Origin: Lachnospiraceae bacterium
GTDB lineage: Bacteria; Bacillota; Clostridia; Lachnospirales; Lachnospiraceae
Direction of reading: 5' to 3'
NCBI GenBank assembly: GCA_014804385.1
Contig: JAAUZW010000010.1
Location: 22,021 to 32,853 of the forward strand
DNA: 10,833 bases
The translations under genes were made by a program, and so were the position numbers. The notes beneath the pieces are model-generated. The model was not told the DNA's origin. It worked only from the letters and a program-made list of their open reading frames with translations, and searched no databases. Of this stretch, positions 6,342 to 10,833 are shown in pieces (within the stretch, counting starts at the first letter, position 1; each line of letters opens with the position of its first letter).

Positions 6342-7250
6342 ATGAAAACGAATAAAAATGCAGGAAAGCTGACGGGACTTTCTGAAAAAAGCAGCGATAT
6401 CATTCTGGTGGTGATCTGCGCTGTCATCCTGTTTATAGTGGCTTATCCGTTATATTATGTATTGATTGCTTCTGTATCAAATCCTTATGATGTATATGCG
6501 GGCAAGACCTTCCTTCTGCCCAGCCAGTTTACCTGGGATGGCTACAAGTCGGTATTTGCTGATCCCAGCATTCTGACGGGTCTTATAAACAGTTTTAAGT
6601 ACACCATTATAGGTACGGTATTTTCGGTTGTAATGCTGTATCTGACGGCTTATCCTTTAAGCGTGAAGGAACTGCCGGGCAGAAAGTGGCTCAGTATTTT
6701 CTTTATTATCACAATGTACTTCGGCGGCGGCATGGTGCCCACCTATCTGGTAGTTAAGGAGACGGGACTGATCAACAATATGTGGGCTCTCTTCCTTCCC
6801 GGCGGCGTGGCGGTCGGCAATATGATCATTGTGAGAAATTTCTTTGAGAACAGTATTCCGAAGGAGATGATCGAGGCGGCAGGCATAGACGGCGCTTCCA
6901 AGTGGACGACTTTTATCAGGATCGTTGTGCCTTTAAGCCGCTCTATTATGGCAGTTATGGTCGTGTTCAGCATGGTAGCTTACTGGAACGACTGGTTTAC
7001 GGCGATGATCTATCTGCCCTCCCCGAATAAGGCGCCCCTGCCTCTTGTGCTGAGAAATGTGCTGATCAAAAGCTCGGCCAGCGCGAGTCAGGCGAGTACC
7101 ATATCCGGCGGCTTCGCAGAGTTGAACAAGATGACGGAGATGATCAAGTTTTCTTCCATCATCATAGCGGCGCTGCCGATGCTGATCATCTACCCGTTCG
7201 TGCAGAAGTATTTTGAAAAAGGCTTTATGGCAGGCGCGGTAAAAGGCTGA
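6342..7250 (+). CDS. Sugar ABC transporter permease, YtcP/LplC/MalG type (CUT1)
   Basis: Second inner-membrane subunit, forming a heterodimer with the preceding permease; 302 residues, typical for the COG0395 group. Helices are seen near 20-42, 87-105, 116-136, 148-168, 198-218 and 270-288. The ATPase-docking EAA loop is EAAGIDGASKWTTFIRIVVP (179-198). The C-terminus (YPFVQKYFEKGFMAGAVKG) is the standard ending of MalG-like permeases. The start codon follows a strong AGGAGGT, which overlaps the stop of the first permease. No ATPase gene is found in the operon within this window; in Firmicutes many CUT1 importers share one MsmK/MsmX-type ATPase encoded elsewhere, which I infer here. Certain as to family, uncertain as to sugar. 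Confidence 0.95.
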   Translation: MKTNKNAGKLTGLSEKSSDIILVVICAVILFIVAYPLYYVLIASVSNPYDVYAGKTFLLPSQFTWDGYKSVFADPSILTGLINSFKYTIIGTVFSVVMLYLTAYPLSVKELPGRKWLSIFFIITMYFGGGMVPTYLVVKETGLINNMWALFLPGGVAVGNMIIVRNFFENSIPKEMIEAAGIDGASKWTTFIRIVVPLSRSIMAVMVVFSMVAYWNDWFTAMIYLPSPNKAPLPLVLRNVLIKSSASASQASTISGGFAELNKMTEMIKFSSIIIAALPMLIIYPFVQKYFEKGFMAGAVKG

Positions 7251-7271
7251 CCGCAGAAAGGAAATCATATT

Positions 7272-8957
7272 ATGAGAGACTGGAAAGTATGCAATAATAG
7301 AAAAAAGCTGATGTCCTGTGTGCTTATGGCTGCTCTTGCCCTGTCTGTGACAGCCTGTGGAAAGAAAGACTACGGACATCATGAAAAAGGCGTTGCGAAT
7401 CCGGATACGTCCCAGACAGAGTTTGCGATCATGGGAGGTCAAAGTGCGCTCAGTCCGGGTTACGATAATAATGAAGTTTTGAACCAGCTGCAGGCGGATA
7501 CGGGAATCAGTATTGAATGGACGACCATGAGTGAATCTTTAGCGGAGCAGGTAAATATCCGCATCGCGGGTGATGAACTGCCGGATGCCTTTATGGGAGT
7601 GGGTTTCAGCAATTACGATATCTCGCGTTACGGGGACGACGGTACTTTTATCGATCTGACCCCGTATCTGACAGAAGAATATATGCCCAACTTAAGCAAA
7701 ATTCTGGAGGAAAACCCGGATATACGCAGTGCCATCACCATGGACGACGGTTATATTTACGGTTTACCCGCAGGTGAGCGCATGGGAACGGCGGGTATCG
7801 GCGCACCGGAGGACTACAGCATTTACTCGGTTCCCCAGTTTTCCATGATCAATAAGGCATGGCTGGATGACCTTGGACTTGAGGTGCCTACCACGCTGGA
7901 TGAGCTTCACACTGCGCTGAAGGCTTTCAAAGACAATGATATGAGCGCGAAGTATTACGGCAATGCGCCGGGCAGCACCATTCCTATGAGCACGGGCTTC
8001 GACCAGTGGTGTTGGGGACAGAACATCTTCTATGCGGGTTTCGGCTTTACGAACTGGCCCAACGACGTCTGCAATGATCTGGTTTTGCGCGGAGACGGCA
8101 CGGTAGAATTTATGTGTGTGACAGATCAGTACCGGGATGCGGTCACCTATTTTCATGACTGGTACGCGGAAGGGCTGATGGATCTGGAAATGTTCAGCCA
8201 GACCGACAGCCAGTTGATTGCCAAGTGCTCCCAGGGCTATGTGGGCGTCTCCACTTGGTGGTACATTGAAGAATTGATGGGCGATTACGCGAAGGATTAT
8301 GTGTTCCTGCCCATTCTGGATGGCCCGGACGGCACCCACAATGTGACGATCCGTACCGGCGGCGGTACCAACAGCGGGCAGCTCAATATTACAAAAGCCT
8401 GCAAGAGCCCGGCGAACCTGTTGAAGTTCTACGATATGTGGTATGACCCGGAAATCGTGATGCAGCTTCATTACGGCCCTATCGGCACATATTTTACGGG
8501 GCAGGATGAGGACGGCGTGTGGCTGAGTATTTCCGATGAGGAGAGCCGCGAGAAATATGGAAAGGGTTCCGGTGAGTTGAAAGGCGAGTGTGAGGTGGCG
8601 GGACCGAAGCTGATCCTCAGCGACTACTACCTGACCACTTTTAAGATGGAGGATCGCGCCATTGAGCGTCTGACTGATTTGTATGAGTTCTGGATGCCTT
8701 ATGTGGACGACACGGCGACTTATCCGGTGGACTGTGTGTTTACGAGTAGAGAACTGGACGACATCGACTGGTACAAAGCGAACTTTGAGAGCGCTGTTGC
8801 AGAGCAGGAGGGTCTATGGTTGAAAAACGGCGGTCCTACCGATGAGGAGTGGAATGCCTACATCAAGCATTTGACGGATAAGTGCGGCATGGAGAAGCTC
8901 TTGACGGTATACCAGGAAGCATATAACCGTTACGCGAGTGTGGAAACGACGGAATAA
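7272..8957 (+). CDS. Sugar ABC transporter solute-binding lipoprotein (family 1, LplA-like)
   Basis: Extracellular receptor of the importer; 561 residues, the long form usual for partners of LplB/YtcP permeases. The signal segment has charged residues (NNRKK), a hydrophobic run (VLMAALALSV) and the lipobox V-T-A-C with the lipidated Cys at 29, followed by a Gly/Lys/Asp/His linker. The mature part opens with TEFAIMGGQ, then NEVLNQLQADTGISIEW, the family's typical first strand and helix, and later LPDAFMGVGF and FIDLTPYLTEEYMPNL, also hallmarks of this group. The domain is rich in Trp and Tyr, as expected for stacking against sugar rings. The start follows AAAGGAAA with about 8-9 nt spacing, 21 nt after the second permease. 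Three hairpins follow the stop and may protect or delimit its message. Binding of sucrose, kestose-like sugars or inulin oligomers is inferred from the neighbouring enzymes. Confidence 0.94.
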   Translation: MRDWKVCNNRKKLMSCVLMAALALSVTACGKKDYGHHEKGVANPDTSQTEFAIMGGQSALSPGYDNNEVLNQLQADTGISIEWTTMSESLAEQVNIRIAGDELPDAFMGVGFSNYDISRYGDDGTFIDLTPYLTEEYMPNLSKILEENPDIRSAITMDDGYIYGLPAGERMGTAGIGAPEDYSIYSVPQFSMINKAWLDDLGLEVPTTLDELHTALKAFKDNDMSAKYYGNAPGSTIPMSTGFDQWCWGQNIFYAGFGFTNWPNDVCNDLVLRGDGTVEFMCVTDQYRDAVTYFHDWYAEGLMDLEMFSQTDSQLIAKCSQGYVGVSTWWYIEELMGDYAKDYVFLPILDGPDGTHNVTIRTGGGTNSGQLNITKACKSPANLLKFYDMWYDPEIVMQLHYGPIGTYFTGQDEDGVWLSISDEESREKYGKGSGELKGECEVAGPKLILSDYYLTTFKMEDRAIERLTDLYEFWMPYVDDTATYPVDCVFTSRELDDIDWYKANFESAVAEQEGLWLKNGGPTDEEWNAYIKHLTDKCGMEKLLTVYQEAYNRYASVETTE

Positions 8958-8959
8958 CC

Positions 8960-9025
8960 GTGCGAGAAGTACTTCTAATCACTCGCAGCAAGGGCTGCTT
9001 CGTGAAGAAGTACTAAGTCTCGCAC
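8960..9025 (+). repeat. Long imperfect hairpin, REP-like
   Basis: A 66-nt palindrome right after the binding-protein gene. GTGCGAGA (8960-8967) pairs with TCTCGCAC (9018-9025); AGTACTTCT (8968-8976) with AGAAGTACT (9006-9014), leaving AAG at 9015-9017 bulged; TCAC (8979-8982) with GTGA (9002-9005); GCAGC (8985-8989) with GCTGC (8994-8998), loop AAGG. That is 26 base pairs, broken only by small bulges. No T run follows, so it is not a classic terminator. It resembles dispersed extragenic palindromes, which only a genome search can confirm. Confidence 0.7.
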
Positions 9026-9026
9026 A

Positions 9027-9054
9027 GGAGAATGCCTGGAATGCGGCATTCTCC
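9027..9054 (+). other. Second intergenic hairpin (perfect 10-bp stem)
   Basis: GGAGAATGCC (9027-9036) and GGCATTCTCC (9045-9054) are perfect complements around an 8-nt loop. It begins one base after the first hairpin ends. The following bases (GTATAAATTTACG) do not form a T tract, so termination would be weak; an RNA stabilising or partial terminator role is possible. Confidence 0.65.
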
Positions 9055-9075
9055 GTATAAATTTACGTATATATG

Positions 9076-9112
9076 ATATCGGAGCAGAAAACTATGGAAT
9101 CTGCTCCGATAT
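9076..9112 (+). other. Third intergenic hairpin (perfect 13-bp stem)
   Basis: ATATCGGAGCAGA (9076-9088) and TCTGCTCCGATAT (9100-9112) are perfect complements around an 11-nt loop; a G-T and a T-A pair extend the stem. It ends 28 nt before the ribosome binding site of the hydrolase gene. TAGGTTATATTAAG follows, without a T run. It may set the level of the downstream enzymes relative to the transporter. Confidence 0.65.
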
Positions 9113-9152
9113 TAGGTTATATTAAGTTTAGATAATAGCAGGAGGAATAGAT

Positions 9153-10637
9153 ATGATAAGCCAGACTTTGCGTGATGCGAGAAGATATGAAGAGACCGTG
9201 GAGCGGAAGATCAGTCGGGAGGAGAAACCGGATTTTCACCTTTCCACCCGCGTGGGGTGGATGAACGATCCCAACGGGTTTTCTTGTTATAAAGGGGAAT
9301 ACCATATGTTCTACCAGTATCATCCTTATGATTCCCACTGGGGGCCGATGCATTGGGGACATGCGGTTTCCAAAGACCTGCTGCACTGGGAATATCTTCC
9401 GGCAGCCCTGGCGCCGGATATGGATTATGACAGGGACGGCTGTTTTTCCGGCAGCGCTGTGGTACTGCCGGACGGCAGACATATGCTGATGTATACAGGC
9501 GTGGCCAAGGAGACGCAGCCGGACGGCAGCAGCCGGGATATCCAGACACAATGCATCGCCGTTGGGGATGGAATCGATTATGAGAAATACACGGGCAATC
9601 CGGTGCTTACCAGGGAAGACCTGCCCGAGGGCAGCAGTAAGTTTGATTTCCGAGACCCGAAGCTGTGGCAGATGTCCGATGGTTCCTACCGCTGTGTCGT
9701 GGGAAACTGCACGGAGGAGGGAGACGGGCGGATCCTTTTCTTCAGCAGCCCTGACGGCCTTCACTGGAAGTATGAGAAGATACTGGCGGCCAATGAGAAA
9801 CGCTTTGGAAAAATGTGGGAGTGCCCTGATTTCTTTATGCTGGACGGCAAGGCTGTCCTGATCACCAGTCCACAGGATATGCTGCCCTACGGCTTTGAAT
9901 ATCATAACGGAAACGGAACCCTCTGCCTGATCGGTTCCTACGACGAGGAGACGGAAAGCTTCGCCGAGGAACACGACCAGTCCATCGACTACGGCATTGA
10001 TTTTTACGCACCCCAGACCATTCTTGCACCGGACGGCAGGAGGATCATGATCGGCTGGATGCAGAACTGGGATACCTGTAATTTACATACGCCCGATCAG
10101 CCCTGGCTGGGACAGATGACTCTGCCCAGGGAACTTTCCGTGAAAAACGGCCGTCTCTATCAGAATCCCATCAGAGAGCTGGAAGCGATGCGGGGAGAAG
10201 AGGTGCGGCATGAGAACGTGACTTTTTCGGATGTGATCAGTCTGGCGGGCATAGAAGGGCGTAAGGTGGATATGGAGCTGACAGTCCGTCCTGTGGACGC
10301 GGAAAAGCTCTATCAGAGGTTTGCAGTCAGATTTGCCCAGAACGACGTTTATCGCACTTCCATCAGCTTTCGTCCGCATGAATCCATCGTGAAAGTGGAC
10401 AGAAAGTTTTCGGGCTCCAGGAGGGCGATTATCCACCAGCGCCGCTGTCTGGTGCCGAATAAGGACGGAAATATCAAGATGCGGATCATTTTGGACAGAT
10501 TCAGTGTGGAAGTTTTTGTGAATGACGGGGAATATGTGCTTACAGCGACGATGTATACGGATCTGTCGGCGGACAGGATATCTTTTTTTGCCGATGGCGA
10601 AGTGACCATGGACGTGGTAAAATATGAATTGATCTGA
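9153..10637 (+). CDS. Glycoside hydrolase family 32 beta-fructosidase (sucrose/fructooligosaccharide hydrolase)
   Basis: Cytoplasmic enzyme releasing terminal fructose from sucrose or beta-fructosides; 494 residues, in the range of ScrB/SacA-type enzymes (about 450-500). There is no signal peptide, which fits hydrolysis after import. The five-bladed propeller carries all three catalytic motifs: WMNDPNG (36-42, nucleophile Asp39), FRDP (166-169, transition-state Asp168) and MWECPD (221-226, acid/base Glu223). FYQYHP (53-58), WGHAVSKDL (68-76) and CFSGSAV (97-103) are further family hallmarks. The C-terminal beta-sandwich begins around 360; its end (LDRFSVEVFVNDGE) is the typical GH32 signature. 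The ATG follows GGAGG by 7 nt. A fructokinase gene starts 17 nt after the stop. Because uptake is by ABC transporter, not PTS, the substrate is probably unphosphorylated; whether sucrose or short fructans are preferred cannot be told from the motifs. Confidence 0.96.
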   Translation: MISQTLRDARRYEETVERKISREEKPDFHLSTRVGWMNDPNGFSCYKGEYHMFYQYHPYDSHWGPMHWGHAVSKDLLHWEYLPAALAPDMDYDRDGCFSGSAVVLPDGRHMLMYTGVAKETQPDGSSRDIQTQCIAVGDGIDYEKYTGNPVLTREDLPEGSSKFDFRDPKLWQMSDGSYRCVVGNCTEEGDGRILFFSSPDGLHWKYEKILAANEKRFGKMWECPDFFMLDGKAVLITSPQDMLPYGFEYHNGNGTLCLIGSYDEETESFAEEHDQSIDYGIDFYAPQTILAPDGRRIMIGWMQNWDTCNLHTPDQPWLGQMTLPRELSVKNGRLYQNPIRELEAMRGEEVRHENVTFSDVISLAGIEGRKVDMELTVRPVDAEKLYQRFAVRFAQNDVYRTSISFRPHESIVKVDRKFSGSRRAIIHQRRCLVPNKDGNIKMRIILDRFSVEVFVNDGEYVLTATMYTDLSADRISFFADGEVTMDVVKYELI

Positions 10638-10654
10638 GACGGGAGGTGGATGAC

Positions 10655-10833
10655 ATGAAAAAATATGATGTAGTGGCATTGGGCGAATTATTGATCGATT
10701 TTACGGAGAATGGCACCAGCGGACAGGGGAACCCGATCTATGAGGCGAATCCCGGCGGTGCGCCCTGCAATGTGCTTGCCATGCTGACGAAGCTTGGCAG
10801 AAAGACTGCGTTTATCGGCAAGGTGGGTAGGGA
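10655..10833 (+). CDS. Fructokinase, PfkB family (3' truncated by window edge)
   Basis: Start of a ribokinase/PfkB-type sugar kinase; 59 codons are visible before the window ends. The opening MKKYDVVALGELLIDFT, followed by the substrate-binding Gly-Gly motif in ANPGGAPCNVLAMLTKLG (about 32-49) and FIGKVG (53-58), matches bacterial fructokinases of the ScrK type closely. The catalytic Asp and ATP-binding loop would lie beyond the edge. The ATG at 10655 has GGGAGG 8 nt upstream; an ATG at 10650 is followed at once by a stop. As the gene behind a GH32 hydrolase it would convert the released fructose to fructose 6-phosphate for glycolysis. Family assignment is firm; fructose as substrate is inferred from motif similarity and context. 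Confidence 0.9.
   Translation, partial: MKKYDVVALGELLIDFTENGTSGQGNPIYEANPGGAPCNVLAMLTKLGRKTAFIGKVGR

Noticed and set aside
7764..8471. 235-residue open frame on the - strand opposite the binding protein
   Set aside because: Shadow of a clear solute-binding lipoprotein; no ribosome site or domain supports it.
8960..9112. The three hairpins as rho-independent terminators
   Set aside because: None is followed by a T run on either strand, and the downstream hydrolase and kinase belong to the same pathway with no clear promoter of their own.
9117..9974. 285-residue open frame on the - strand opposite the GH32 gene
   Set aside because: It overlaps a gene with all GH32 catalytic motifs, has no recognisable domain, and is a by-product of codon bias on the opposite strand.
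1..10833. CRISPR arrays, tRNA or rRNA genes, insertion sequences, prophage genes
   Set aside because: I looked for regularly spaced repeats of CRISPR length, transposase-like or integrase-like proteins and structural RNA patterns and saw none.

Overview
The window reads as a chromosomal segment of a Gram-positive, anaerobic Firmicute, most likely a Lachnospiraceae-type gut clostridium. The reasons are strong GGAGG-type ribosome binding sites before nearly every gene, lipoboxes on two predicted lipoproteins, a CUT1 sugar transporter of the LplB/YtcP/LplA type with no ATPase gene beside it, a small membrane protein with the W-x-Y-Y-K-W motif before its membrane helix, and roughly balanced base composition with an AT-rich control region. 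The assignment to a family is inference; no rRNA or other marker is present.

Layout. (1) 1-2522, + strand: the 3' part of a MacB/LolD/BceA-type ABC ATPase (cut by the window edge) and its FtsX-like permease, an efflux or lipoprotein/peptide-handling transporter unrelated to the sugar genes. (2) 2562-4959, - strand: an apparent three-gene operon of a LacI-family regulator, a membrane-anchored extracytoplasmic protein of unknown function and a small lipoprotein of unknown function, with 24- and 28-nt gaps. (3) 4960-5386: a 427-bp AT-rich divergent control region. It holds a promoter for each direction, a CG-centred LacI-type operator, a second operator-like site just after the predicted start of the sugar operon, four TGAAA repeats at exact 10-bp spacing, and a run of ten G residues filling most of the spacer between the -35 and -10 boxes of the sugar operon promoter. 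(4) 5387-10833, + strand: two sugar permeases, a solute-binding lipoprotein, a 195-bp gap with three consecutive strong hairpins, a cytoplasmic GH32 beta-fructosidase and the start of a PfkB-type fructokinase (cut by the window edge).

How it works together. The binding lipoprotein captures a fructose-containing saccharide (sucrose or short fructan), the two permeases import it using an ATPase encoded elsewhere, the GH32 enzyme splits off fructose in the cytoplasm, and the fructokinase traps it as fructose 6-phosphate. The divergent LacI regulator is the obvious local repressor. The substrate is inferred from GH32 plus fructokinase, not from the transporter itself.

The most notable points are the G10 tract within the promoter spacer (a candidate phase-variable switch), the helically phased TGAAA repeats in the regulator's leader, the triple hairpin between the binding-protein and hydrolase genes, and the co-transcription of the sugar regulator with two unexplained cell-surface proteins.
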